From NCBI GenBank assembly GCA_050694275.1, contig JBOGXF010000161.1, forward strand, positions 1 to 20,502: 20,502 nt of DNA, in the 5' to 3' direction. The notes beneath the pieces are model-generated. The model did not search any database, had not been told where the DNA came from, and was given only the letters and a program-made list of their open reading frames with translations. Both the position numbers and the translations under genes were made by a program. Positions 6,150 to 13,694 of this stretch are shown here, in pieces. Origin of the DNA: JBOGXF01 sp050694275. GTDB lineage: Bacteria > Actinomycetota > CADDZG01 > WHSQ01. Within the stretch, counting starts at the first letter, position 1. The number at the start of each line of letters is the position of its first letter.

Positions 6150-7280
6150 TCAGCCCAGCCAATCAAGCCATGCCCCATGGGCTTGTGCTCGAGCTAAGAG
6201 TTCGTCGGTTCTTCTTCCATGGCGCCAAGTGGTCAGGCCGAGAAGGAAAGTCTCCATGTCCAGTTCGGGGCCGAAGGCCAACCGCGCGTGGCTGACGAAC
6301 GGCTCAAGGAATGGTCCTTCGAATGCGAGCCGGACCACGTCTCTCTGGGCGCCGAGTTGGTCGAGCGTCTCTTCGACCCTATGAAAAGTCCCCTCATCGA
6401 GATAGGCGAAGGCCGCGCTGTGCATCACGCATACGAGCAAGTCGGGATCCACGTCCCGCACGGCTGGTTCTAGCATCTCGACGAGATCACCGGTGACAAA
6501 CCGCACGTCATCGTTTGCTGAGGCGATCGTGAGAGCCGCCTCCAGCCTATAGAGCCGATCGATGTCTTCAGGCCACACACACGCCTTCAGCCAAGAAGCA
6601 GCCGCCGGATCGCTCGGGTCGAGAGGATCGAGATCGATTCCGATCCGCTGGGCAATCGTTGGGAGGGTGAGGTCTCGCGGTACGGTCCCTCTCAGTTCGG
6701 GCGAGATGGTGACTTCTGACGCCTGCGGGCCGACCTCGACTTCGCCGTAGCGGTAGCGATACCTGTCGAGATGCAAGAGCAGTCCCGCGCTCGCTCCGAG
6801 TTCAAGGAGCGCCACTGGACGGTCGGCGTGAGTGGCCAGTCGTCCCAGACCGGCGCGCAGCGCAGCGCAGCGTCCTGGTTCGTTCGTCTGCGTGGCGTAA
6901 GTCGTTAGACGTTGGATGACCTCGCTGTTGAAATCCTGCAGGAAGGAGCGGAAAACAGGGAAAGTTCGCCCCTCCGGTTCTCGATCACCACCGACGGATG
7001 GGTAGTAAGTAGCGAGTTCATGATCTGCGCCGCCGAGGAGAAGATCGTGGACGGCAGCAAACAGCAGATTAGGACGGCGCTGACGCTCTGCCGCGGTCGC
7101 GAGAAGCGAAACGATTTCATCATCTTCGGCGACTGCGAGCGACAGCCTCTCGTAAAGGGGGGAACGGCCTCGAGCCTCTTGGGCGAACCTCAGGAATCGC
7201 GACCTCAGCGAGGCTAGCTCCTTGTCGGGCAGCAGAGCGATCCCTCCTCGTCCGGCGTTCTCATCAATGTAGACGCGCAC
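6150..7280 (-). CDS. DUF2332 family protein
   Basis: 376-residue protein matching the actinobacterial DUF2332 family by its ordered blocks: RFLRFAQEARGRSPLYERLSLAVAED (near residues 29-54), PNLLFAAVHDLLLGG, LATYYPSVGG, TQTNEPGRCAALRAGL, PVALLELGASAGLLLHLDRYRYRYG, the block GIDLDPLDPSDPAAASWLKACVWPE, and a C-terminal Rossmann-like half (VRFVTGDLVEML, DLLVCVMHSAAFAYL). The ELGASAGL block resembles the SAM-binding loop of methyltransferases, so a methyltransferase-like fold is plausible, but no activity is established for the family. The start is the GTG at 7278-7280; no good ribosome binding site precedes it. It lies 45 bp downstream of the DinB-like gene on the same strand, probably as a two-gene transcript. 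Confidence 0.85.
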   Translation of the reverse strand: MRVYIDENAGRGGIALLPDKELASLRSRFLRFAQEARGRSPLYERLSLAVAEDDEIVSLLATAAERQRRPNLLFAAVHDLLLGGADHELATYYPSVGGDREPEGRTFPVFRSFLQDFNSEVIQRLTTYATQTNEPGRCAALRAGLGRLATHADRPVALLELGASAGLLLHLDRYRYRYGEVEVGPQASEVTISPELRGTVPRDLTLPTIAQRIGIDLDPLDPSDPAAASWLKACVWPEDIDRLYRLEAALTIASANDDVRFVTGDLVEMLEPAVRDVDPDLLVCVMHSAAFAYLDEGTFHRVEETLDQLGAQRDVVRLAFEGPFLEPFVSHARLAFGPELDMETFLLGLTTWRHGRRTDELLARAQAHGAWLDWLG

Positions 7281-7325
7281 GTGCGCCGGCGAGCCCCATA
7301 ACTCCTCAGCACCGGCGCCCGGGCG

Positions 7326-7964
7326 TCAACCGCCGGTTTCGGTGCGCGACTTGAATTTCCCGTCCCACTCGGCCAGTGGGCGGCACCACCATGTCCAGTC
7401 GTCCCCGATGCGACCCTGAGTGGAAAGCTCTATGCGATCGTTCGCCCAGAGGAGCGTGGTCCAGGGGTCACCCTCGAGCGAGGCCCACGGAAAAAGACGG
7501 CGAAGGAGTCGCTGGACGATGTCATCTGGGCCCCGGAAGGAACTGATGAATCCTTCTGCGATGTCAGAAGTGTGGATCAGGGTCTCGTTGATTCCCATCG
7601 CCAGGAATCCCGATCGGTCGGCTACTCCTCGGGGGTGGAAAGCTCGTGCGTCTTTGGGGGCCGCGGCCACGACTTCGGAGAGAACGGCGGCCTTGGCTCG
7701 AACCGTGCGAAGGAGGCCCTTTATTGGGACGCTCTCGTCGCGAGCGATGCGCACCGCTGGCGCGAAGCGCTGGGCGCGAGTCGCGAGTAGTACCGCATAG
7801 ACGTCGAGGCCGTCAATGATGTGCTCCAAAGTCTCACGACAAGTCCAGTCAAGGGTTCCGGCCGGTTTCGCCCAATCCAGATCCAAGTAGTCGCCAAGGA
7901 ACTCAGTGGTTGCGTGAGCGATGTCGCGTAGGTCCATCGGCACCAGTTGCTCCATGCGAGCCAT
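7326..7964 (-). CDS. DinB-like / mycothiol-dependent maleylpyruvate isomerase-fold protein
   Basis: 212-residue four-helix-bundle protein. The features are the N-terminal block LDWTCRETLEHIIDGLDVYA with H48, and INETLIHTSDIAEG with H131, which match two of the metal-liganding histidines of DinB/MDMPI-type proteins. In actinomycetes these are putative mycothiol-dependent, metal-binding enzymes for detoxification or thiol transfer. The third ligand is not certain by eye. The C-terminus contains LWANDRIELSTQGRIGDDWTWWCRPLAEWDGKFKS. The ATG at 7962-7964 follows TAATCA by 6 nt, so the message may be leaderless. It is upstream of, and probably cotranscribed with, the DUF2332 gene. Confidence 0.75.
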   Translation of the reverse strand: MARMEQLVPMDLRDIAHATTEFLGDYLDLDWAKPAGTLDWTCRETLEHIIDGLDVYAVLLATRAQRFAPAVRIARDESVPIKGLLRTVRAKAAVLSEVVAAAPKDARAFHPRGVADRSGFLAMGINETLIHTSDIAEGFISSFRGPDDIVQRLLRRLFPWASLEGDPWTTLLWANDRIELSTQGRIGDDWTWWCRPLAEWDGKFKSRTETGG

Positions 7965-8135
7965 TCTCGATGATTAGCCCAGACTCCGCTCTAGGGCCAG
8001 CCCGTCATAGATGGACCCTCGAGTTGCGGAAGCGATGGCGGTCCAGCACCGCCCCAAGTCACAAGCACGCAGGCTACGAGCGCGATCCGGAGCGGAAGAT
8101 GCGTTCTAAGACCTACGGATCTTTTAGTGGAAAGG

Positions 8136-8277
8136 CGAACCTTCAGGATGACTCCGCGGCCTCCTTCGTGATCGAGATCGAGCATCGTGTCCACGCCGAA
8201 GACGTCGCGGAACAGATGGAGCGCGGCGTCGTAGTCATCGAAGATAAAGGCGAAGCGAGTTCACGGGCTGGGGTCAT
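8136..8277 (-). pseudogene. VOC/glyoxalase-family gene remnant
   Basis: Reading the minus strand, an ATG (8275-8277) with GGGAGG 5 nt upstream starts a frame that quickly fails. Adjacent frames supply QPVNSLR and then FIFDDYDAALHLFRDVFGVD followed by LDLDHEGGRGVIL. Together these are the first beta-alpha-beta-beta unit of a vicinal-oxygen-chelate (glyoxalase/bleomycin resistance) protein. At least one and probably two frameshifts occur at the start, and homology ends near 8136, so the second half with the remaining metal ligands is gone. The frame stays open to about 7991 but no longer resembles the family. The stretch 7965-8135 holds no feature I can support. Confidence 0.65.
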
Positions 8278-8391
8278 GGGTCCTCCCATTCAGGCGCTCT
8301 TTTCTGTGAGGAAACTGGTCTCCTCTGCTCGCTATTCCTGATCGGAACGGGTTGGATGGATCAGCGCTCCTTTAAGTACGCTCTTCGGACT

Positions 8392-8967
8392 ATGACCACA
8401 GGCCGGCTGGAGGCGTTCAGCGATGCAGTGATCGCGATCGTGATCACGATCATGGTCTTGGAGCTGAGGGTCCCGCATCGGGCAAATCTCGGTGCTTTAC
8501 GCGAGGTGGCTCCCGTGTTCTTGGTGTACGTCCTCAGCTTCGTCTACCTCGCCATCTACTGGAACAATCATCACCACCTGATGGTCCTGACCGATCGGAT
8601 CAACGGCAAGATCCTGTGGGCGAACGTGCATTTGCTCTTCTGGCTTACGCTCGTGCCTTTCACGACGGGCTGGATGGGCGAGAGTGATTTTGCTCCTGTA
8701 CCTACCGCCGTATACGGCGTGGATCTGCTGCTCGCCGCGATCGCCTACTTCATCCTGCAGTCCGCGATCGTCGCGGAACAAGGCCTCGGCTCGAAGCTGG
8801 CAAACGCGCTAGGCCGTGACCTAAAGGGAAAGGCTTCGCCGCTGCTGTACATCAGTGCGATCCCACTGGCCTTCATCAGCAGGTGGATCGCTCTCGGCCT
8901 CTACGTGTTCGTAGCCCTGATGTGGCTCATTCCAGACCGACGCATCGAATCCGCCGTTGGGGGCTAG
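8392..8967 (+). CDS. TMEM175-family (DUF1211) potassium channel-like membrane protein
   Basis: About 191 residues from ATG 8392. The N-terminus TGRLEAFSDAVIAIVITIMVLEL is the first-helix signature of bacterial TMEM175 proteins, where the F-S-D motif packs helix 1 and hydrophobic residues line the pore. Further helices are VFLVYVLSFVYLAIYW, ILWANVHLLFWLTLVPF, DLLLAAIAYFILQSAIV and LLYISAIPLAFISRWIALGLYVFVALMWL. The WNNHHHL loop after helix 2 is also characteristic. Bacterial members form tetrameric K+ leak channels in the cytoplasmic membrane. An upstream in-frame ATG at 8356 adds 12 residues not usual in the family; TACGCT (8377-8382) lies 9 nt before ATG 8392. Its stop overlaps the convergent gene's stop in CTAG. 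Confidence 0.85.
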   Translation: MTTGRLEAFSDAVIAIVITIMVLELRVPHRANLGALREVAPVFLVYVLSFVYLAIYWNNHHHLMVLTDRINGKILWANVHLLFWLTLVPFTTGWMGESDFAPVPTAVYGVDLLLAAIAYFILQSAIVAEQGLGSKLANALGRDLKGKASPLLYISAIPLAFISRWIALGLYVFVALMWLIPDRRIESAVGG

Positions 8968-9353
8968 GCGAACGCCTGGTCGGTAGCCGCCTGGTCGTCG
9001 CTCAGTAACCACACCTCGGTGAGCTTCCCGTCCTCGACATGCCACACATTGGCCCCATTCCAGGTGATGAGCTTGGTGTCCCGCTGAGCGCGGATGCTTA
9101 CGAGGATCACGATGTGGTCGTCGCTCGCAGTGACGTCGTGTAATTCCCGCTCGAACGTTCCTCCGGTCAGCTCGTCACCCTTGGCGAAAACGCCGAATAC
9201 CTGATCCCGGCCCTCGTAGGTCCCGGACAGTTGGCTACTGCCGGGAAAGTGCGCGACGACATCGTCTGCAACCAGGCCCTCAACGGTGGCAAAGTCCTTG
9301 GCGTCGAGCGCCTGTAGGAAGCGGCGCCCTAGCTCAGCGTTGGGATGCTCCAT
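8964..9353 (-). CDS. SnoaL-like / NTF2-fold protein (paralogue of 907-1293)
   Basis: 129-residue NTF2-fold protein: HPNAELGRRFLQALDAKDF, then VADDVVAHFPGSSQLSGTYEGRDQVFGVF, then a C-terminal strand block NGANVWHVEDGKLTEVWLL. It has the same HPNAEL start and the same D-V-V-x-H-x-P-G-x-S-x-(L/I)-(S/A)-G-T-Y core as the protein at 907-1293. The start is secure: AAGGAGGAGG lies a few bases before the ATG. It follows drrB-like on the same strand after about 126 bp and could be the distal gene of that transcript. It ends tail-to-tail with the channel gene, overlapping by the four bases CTAG. Substrate unknown. Confidence 0.88.
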   Translation of the reverse strand: MEHPNAELGRRFLQALDAKDFATVEGLVADDVVAHFPGSSQLSGTYEGRDQVFGVFAKGDELTGGTFERELHDVTASDDHIVILVSIRAQRDTKLITWNGANVWHVEDGKLTEVWLLSDDQAATDQAFA

Positions 9354-9479
9354 CTCCCTCCTCCTTCAACTAGCGGCGCGCACAAACGTATCCGGATCGC
9401 TGCCTGCTCTGCCTGGTCCGTTCCGATCACGAGGAGTAAGGGCCCTGCAAGACTGAGGAATCGACCGACGGCCGAATCC

Positions 9480-10328
9480 TCAGCCCCTGCGATAGAGGCG
9501 CGTCGTCAGCGGCGCGAACACGGCGGTGAGGGCCGCCGCTACCGTCAGGACGATTGCGATGTCGCCCGCGTGGACATTCCCCTCCATCAACCCTCGGGAC
9601 GCGGTCGCCAGGGTCGAGATGGGGTTGACGTCGACAAAGGTCTCGAGGATCGGCGGCAGCGTGTTTGGCTCGACGAAGACGTTGGAGAGGAACGTGATCG
9701 GGAAGATTCCCATGAAGCCGGCGTTCATCACCGCGTTGGGCGAACGCAGCAGCAATCCGAGCGTCGTGAAGACCCACGAGAGTCCGAAGGCGAAAAGAAC
9801 GACCAGCCCCAAGGCAGACACCGCGCCGACGACGCCGGCACCTGGACGGTAGCCGAGGGCAACGCCGAGCACGATGATCACGGTGCCGCCGATGAGATAG
9901 CGCACGCTGTCACCGAGCAGCGACCCCACCAGGGGCGCGGGCCTCCAGATGGGCAACGAGCGGAACCGGTCCACGACCCCCTTGGTCAGGTCCGTGTTGA
10001 GTGCCACTCCCGAGTAGACCGTCGTGAACAGGACCGACATCACCAGGATCCCCGGGAGGATGTAGTCGAGATAGTCGCCCGTGGATCCGGCGATCGCGCC
10101 GCCGAACAGGTACGTAAACATCAAGACGAACATCACGGGCGTGATCGTCACGTCGAGCAGTTGCTCGGGGACGTGCTTGACCTTGAGCATCCCTCGCCAC
10201 CCGAAGGTGAGGGCGGTCGACAACGCGTTCGCTCTGGGCGGGCGTGCTGTCGACGCGATGGCCCTTCGGACCGCGGCCTCGTCGGCGGCGGCCGGGATGG
10301 CCGTACTCGTGGCCGGAGTCGTGCTCAT
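9480..10328 (-). CDS. ABC-2 type transporter permease, DrrB-like
   Basis: 282-residue integral membrane protein with a cytoplasmic N-terminal tail of about 50 residues (Ala/Thr-rich), then an elbow block FGWRGMLKVKHVPEQLLDVTITPVMFVLMFTYLFG. Further segments follow (LPGILVMSVLFTTVYSGVAL, the loop DRFRSLPIWRPAPLVG, YLIGGTVIIVLGVALGYRPG, LVVLFAFGLSWVFTTLGLLL), then FVEPNTLPPILETFVDVNPIS and a last helix near the C-terminus. The loop D-R-F-R-S-L-P and the NPIS region are typical of DrrB/ABC-2 daunorubicin-type exporters. Its ATG overlaps the stop of the ATPase gene by four bases (10325-10328), so the two are translationally coupled and form one exporter. The exported compound cannot be inferred. 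Confidence 0.92.
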   Translation of the reverse strand: MSTTPATSTAIPAAADEAAVRRAIASTARPPRANALSTALTFGWRGMLKVKHVPEQLLDVTITPVMFVLMFTYLFGGAIAGSTGDYLDYILPGILVMSVLFTTVYSGVALNTDLTKGVVDRFRSLPIWRPAPLVGSLLGDSVRYLIGGTVIIVLGVALGYRPGAGVVGAVSALGLVVLFAFGLSWVFTTLGLLLRSPNAVMNAGFMGIFPITFLSNVFVEPNTLPPILETFVDVNPISTLATASRGLMEGNVHAGDIAIVLTVAAALTAVFAPLTTRLYRRG

Positions 10329-11314
10329 GCTGGTTGCTCCTCCTCGATGGGATCGAGCTGTTCCGACGGAACCTCCTCGGCCGGATGGCCGGTCAGTGCC
10401 AGAAAGACCTCGTCGAGGCTCGGCTGGCCGAGCGAGAAGCCGGCAATGTGCAAGCTGGATCGGGTCAACTCGGCGACCGCCTCAGCGGCGCGGTCGGCGT
10501 CCGAGCAGGTGGCGGACAGGGCAGCAGGGTCGGGCTCCGGGGTGACGGCTCCGAGCTCGCGGGCCAGAATCTGCTCGGCAAGGGGGCGCTGCTCGGGGTC
10601 CAACAGACGCACGCGCAGCGCGCCGGAGCCGACCGAGGCCTTGAGCTGGCCCGGCGTCCCCTCGGCGATCACCCTGCCGTGGTCGATGACGGCGATCCCG
10701 TCGGCGAGCTGGTCCGCCTCCTCGAGGTACTGGGTGCAGAGCAGGATCGTGGCACCACCCGCGACCAGCGCGCGGATTATGTCCCAGACCTGGTTGCGGG
10801 AACGAGGGTCGAGGCCGGTCGTCGGCTCGTCGAGGAACATCAGATCCGGGGTCACCACGATGCTCGCGGCGATGTCGAGCCTCCGCCGCATCCCGCCCGA
10901 GTAGTTCTTGACCAGCCGGCTCGCCGCCTCCGAGAGCCCGAAGGCCTCCAGCAGCTCGGCGGCGCGTTCCTTGGCCGCCGGGCGCTTCAGCCCCAGAAGT
11001 CGGCCGATCAGGATCAGGTTCTCGCGGCCCGTGAGGTCCTCGTCCACCGAGGCGAGCTGGCCGGTGAGGCTGACGGCCCCCCTCACCGCATCGCTCTCCT
11101 TAACGATGTCGTGCCCAAGAACCAGGGCGCTGCCGGCATCGGGGCGGATCAACGTCGCCAGCATGCGGACCGTAGTCGTTTTGCCTGCGCCGTTCGGGCC
11201 GAGCATGCCGTAAACGGACCCCCGGCGCACGGCCAGGTCGACGCCGTCGACGGCACGCGTCTCGCCGAAGGACTTGACGAGGCCCGTGGCCTCGATTGCG
11301 AGAGCGGACTGCAT
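10325..11314 (-). CDS. ABC transporter ATP-binding protein, DrrA-like
   Basis: 329-residue ATPase. Walker A is GPNGAGKT (residues 39-46), the ABC signature SGGMR lies at 139-143, and Walker B is LMFLDE (158-163) followed by PTTGLD; the Q-loop is LTGQLASVDEDLTGREN. The C-terminal extension of about 90 residues after the H-loop region (VRLLDPEQRPLAEQIL and GFSLGQPSLDEVFLALTG) is the DUF4162-type tail of DrrA proteins, which serve in drug or lipid export. It hydrolyses ATP to drive the partner permease at 9480-10328. GAGGAG lies about 10 nt before the ATG. The gene is divergent from the molybdopterin oxidoreductase across a 262-bp gap. Confidence 0.95.
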   Translation of the reverse strand: MQSALAIEATGLVKSFGETRAVDGVDLAVRRGSVYGMLGPNGAGKTTTVRMLATLIRPDAGSALVLGHDIVKESDAVRGAVSLTGQLASVDEDLTGRENLILIGRLLGLKRPAAKERAAELLEAFGLSEAASRLVKNYSGGMRRRLDIAASIVVTPDLMFLDEPTTGLDPRSRNQVWDIIRALVAGGATILLCTQYLEEADQLADGIAVIDHGRVIAEGTPGQLKASVGSGALRVRLLDPEQRPLAEQILARELGAVTPEPDPAALSATCSDADRAAEAVAELTRSSLHIAGFSLGQPSLDEVFLALTGHPAEEVPSEQLDPIEEEQPA

Positions 11315-11365
11315 TGTCGGCTGACTCCTCTGGGTCGGTTGTCGCTTGCTACCACAAAGACTGTG

Positions 11366-11512
11366 TCAGGCATCCAAACTCATCGCGGGCCGGGTTTCGG
11401 TTTTGGCGAACCGGGTGGCGACTTCGTTTGCAACGCGCCATTCCACCTGCTTGTTCCCGTCCCGCTCGCGCGGGCTGGCTACGAGCCGGAGTTTCCTCTC
11501 TCCGCTCGTCAT
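11366..11512 (-). CDS. Possible 48-residue small ORF or coding remnant
   Basis: In the 262-bp gap between two divergent genes the minus strand has an ATG-started frame with G/C-rich third positions throughout. It reads MTSGERKLRLVASPRERDG and ends RPAMSLDA-stop, with a run VEWRVANEVATRFAKTE that looks like an amphipathic helix. It has no family I can name, and only AGGA abuts the ATG, so initiation is doubtful. It could be the tail of a larger lost gene. Low confidence. Confidence 0.25.
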   Translation of the reverse strand: MTSGERKLRLVASPRERDGNKQVEWRVANEVATRFAKTETRPAMSLDA

Positions 11513-11576
11513 TCCTGAGGGGATCTCTGACGATTCCCCCTTGAGGAGAAGCGGGCTCCCTGCGAGAGTCTGAGGG

Positions 11577-13667
11577 ATGAACGAGTCCCTGCCTCTTCTC
11601 GTACGCGGAGCGTGTCCCCACGACTGCCCCGACACCTGCGCCTGGACCGTTCGGGTTGAGGACGGCAAGGCGGTCGAGCTGATCCCGGACCACGACCATC
11701 CCTTCACCGCCGGGGGACTGTGCGCCAAGGTCAACCGGTACATCGAGGACCGCACCTACAACCCAGACCGGATCCTCTATCCGCTGAGACGCAGCGGTCC
11801 CAAGGGCTCGGGGACATACGAACGCGTCACGTGGGACGAGGCCATCGAGGCCATCGCCAGCAAGCTGAAGAAGATCGTTGCAGAGAACGGCTCTGAGGCG
11901 ATCCTCCCTTACAGCTACATGGGAACCCAGGGGATGGTTCAGGGCATGGCGATGGACGGCCGGTTCTTCGCCCGCCTCGGGGCCTCCCGACTCGAGCGAA
12001 CGGTGTGCGGGGACAACGGACAGGCCGGTTTTATCGGAACGATCGGCATCGATGCCGGCATCGATCCAGAGAGCATCGTGCACAGCCGCCTGATCATCAT
12101 CTGGGGTACCAACACCGTCGTCACCAACCTCCACCTGTGGCCGTTCATCCAACGCGCACGAAAAGCTGGGGCGGAGGTCGTGGTCGTGGATCCGCTGCGG
12201 ACGCGCACCGCCCAGGCCGCGGACGAACACATCCAGCCGATGCCCGGGACCGACGCGGCCCTCGCGCTGGGGATGATGCGGGTCATCGTCGACGAGGACC
12301 TCTACGACCACGACTACGTTGAGCAGTACACGCTCGGCTTCGAACAACTCACGGAGCGCTTGCAGGAATACCCACTCGAGCGCGTCGCGGAGATCACGCG
12401 CGTCCCGGCAGAAGCCATCGCCGACCTCGCACGTCGCTACGCGACCACGCGGCCGTCCGCCATCCGCACGCTGGTTGGCATGGATCATCGCCGGAACGGC
12501 GCCATGACGTTTCGGACGATCGCATGCCTGCCCGCTCTGACCGGGGCATGGCGCGACCGAGGCGGCGGGCTCATCGGCATGGTCGGCAGACACATGAGGA
12601 ACACGCTGCCGATGCAGCGGCTGGGGATGCCCGGGCTCGAAGACGCCAACAAGCGGCAGATCAACATGATGCAGATCGGGAAGGCATTGACCGACGAATC
12701 CCTCGATCCCCCGATCAAGGCCCTGATCGTCTACAACAGCAATCCCGCTGCCATCGCTGCGAATCAGAACCTCGTGCTGAAGGGGCTAGCTCGCGAGGAT
12801 CTGTTCACCGTGGTGCTGGAGCATTTCATGACCGATACGGCGCGACATGCCGATATCATCCTCCCGGCCACCACCCAGATCGAGCATCTTGACCTCATGT
12901 ACTCGTGGGGGACGATGTATCTCAGCCTGAACCGCCCGGCCGTCCAGCCGGCGGGGGAGGCACTGCCCAATTCCGAGATCTTCAGACGACTGGCGAGGGC
13001 GCTCGATCTTGACCATCCCGAGCTGCAGCAGTCCGACGAGGAGATCGTCCGCGACGTCTTGGACGTCCAGCACCCGTGGATGGACGCGGTCACCTTCGAC
13101 AGCCTCATGGAGACCGGATGGGCGAAACTCAAGATTCCCGAGGACTGGCGACCCTACGCACAAGGTGGCTTCCCCACCTCGTCGGGCAGATGTGAGTTCT
13201 ACAGCGAGGGGCTCGCCTCTCAGGGATTCGACCCGCTGCCGGGGTTCGAGCCGGCGCCGGAGAGCCCCGCGGGAGATCCCGAGCTCGCCGCTCGTTTCCC
13301 ACTCGCTCTGGTGAACTCGAAGACGGCTCTGCACTTCCTCAACTCGAGCTACGCGGGGGTCGCGAGGCACCTCAAGGCGGAGCGCGAGCCGCTCCTCGAC
13401 ATCCATCCCGATGATGCGGCCATCCGAGGAATCTCAGATGGAAGCATGGTGCGGGTTTTCAACGACCGCGGGGAGGCGACGGCTCGTGCGCGCGTGCGAG
13501 ACAAGGTCCGAAGCGGGGTCGTCTCCCTACCCTTCGGCTGGTGGGCGTCAAAGGCTCCGGGCGGACGCTCCGGCAACGCATTGACCCGCGACGGGGTCGC
13601 ACCTTGGGGCAGGGGAAGCGACTTCCTCGACACCCTGGTTGAAGTGGAGGCCACGGGATCGGCCTAA
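11577..13667 (+). CDS. Molybdopterin-dependent oxidoreductase (DMSO reductase family), cytoplasmic
   Basis: 696 residues, a usual length for the single-subunit members. An N-terminal Fe4S4 site is given by C13, C17, C21 and C49 (CPHDCPDTC and GGLCAK). C144 in RTVCGDNGQAG falls where the molybdenum-ligating residue is expected. IIIWGTNTVVTNLHLWPFI and VVVVDPLRTRTAQAADEHI form the first dinucleotide-binding region, PGTDAALALGMM the next, and the C-terminal molydopterin-dinucleotide domain includes FPLALVNSKTALHFLNSSYAG, LDIHPDDAAIRGISDGSMVRVFNDRG and VVSLPFGWW. No Tat signal is present, so it should act in the cytosol with bis-MGD cofactor. The electron partner and substrate are unknown; no Fe-S or membrane subunit gene is adjacent. 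The start is at ATG 11577, with only a weak GAGGG upstream. A frameshifted dienelactone hydrolase gene follows after 27 bp. Confidence 0.93.
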   Translation: MNESLPLLVRGACPHDCPDTCAWTVRVEDGKAVELIPDHDHPFTAGGLCAKVNRYIEDRTYNPDRILYPLRRSGPKGSGTYERVTWDEAIEAIASKLKKIVAENGSEAILPYSYMGTQGMVQGMAMDGRFFARLGASRLERTVCGDNGQAGFIGTIGIDAGIDPESIVHSRLIIIWGTNTVVTNLHLWPFIQRARKAGAEVVVVDPLRTRTAQAADEHIQPMPGTDAALALGMMRVIVDEDLYDHDYVEQYTLGFEQLTERLQEYPLERVAEITRVPAEAIADLARRYATTRPSAIRTLVGMDHRRNGAMTFRTIACLPALTGAWRDRGGGLIGMVGRHMRNTLPMQRLGMPGLEDANKRQINMMQIGKALTDESLDPPIKALIVYNSNPAAIAANQNLVLKGLAREDLFTVVLEHFMTDTARHADIILPATTQIEHLDLMYSWGTMYLSLNRPAVQPAGEALPNSEIFRRLARALDLDHPELQQSDEEIVRDVLDVQHPWMDAVTFDSLMETGWAKLKIPEDWRPYAQGGFPTSSGRCEFYSEGLASQGFDPLPGFEPAPESPAGDPELAARFPLALVNSKTALHFLNSSYAGVARHLKAEREPLLDIHPDDAAIRGISDGSMVRVFNDRGEATARARVRDKVRSGVVSLPFGWWASKAPGGRSGNALTRDGVAPWGRGSDFLDTLVEVEATGSA

Positions 13668-13694
13668 GGGGGCCGGGTTAGGCTGCCGGCCGAC

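Noticed and set aside
7991..8194. Minus-strand open frame of 67 codons below the VOC remnant
   Set aside because: Only its first part belongs to the VOC family; the rest is open by chance and ends in Pro/Gly-rich sequence.
9345..11518. Two long plus-strand open frames (519 and 424 codons) antisense to the DrrA/DrrB-like genes
   Set aside because: They are shadows of two strongly supported genes on the minus strand; their proteins are rich in Arg, Gly and Asp/His runs with no family features.
11349..12593. Minus-strand open frame of 414 codons antisense to the molybdoenzyme
   Set aside because: High-G+C mirror of a well-supported gene; no recognisable motif. Only its last 48 codons fall in non-coding sequence and are reported separately.
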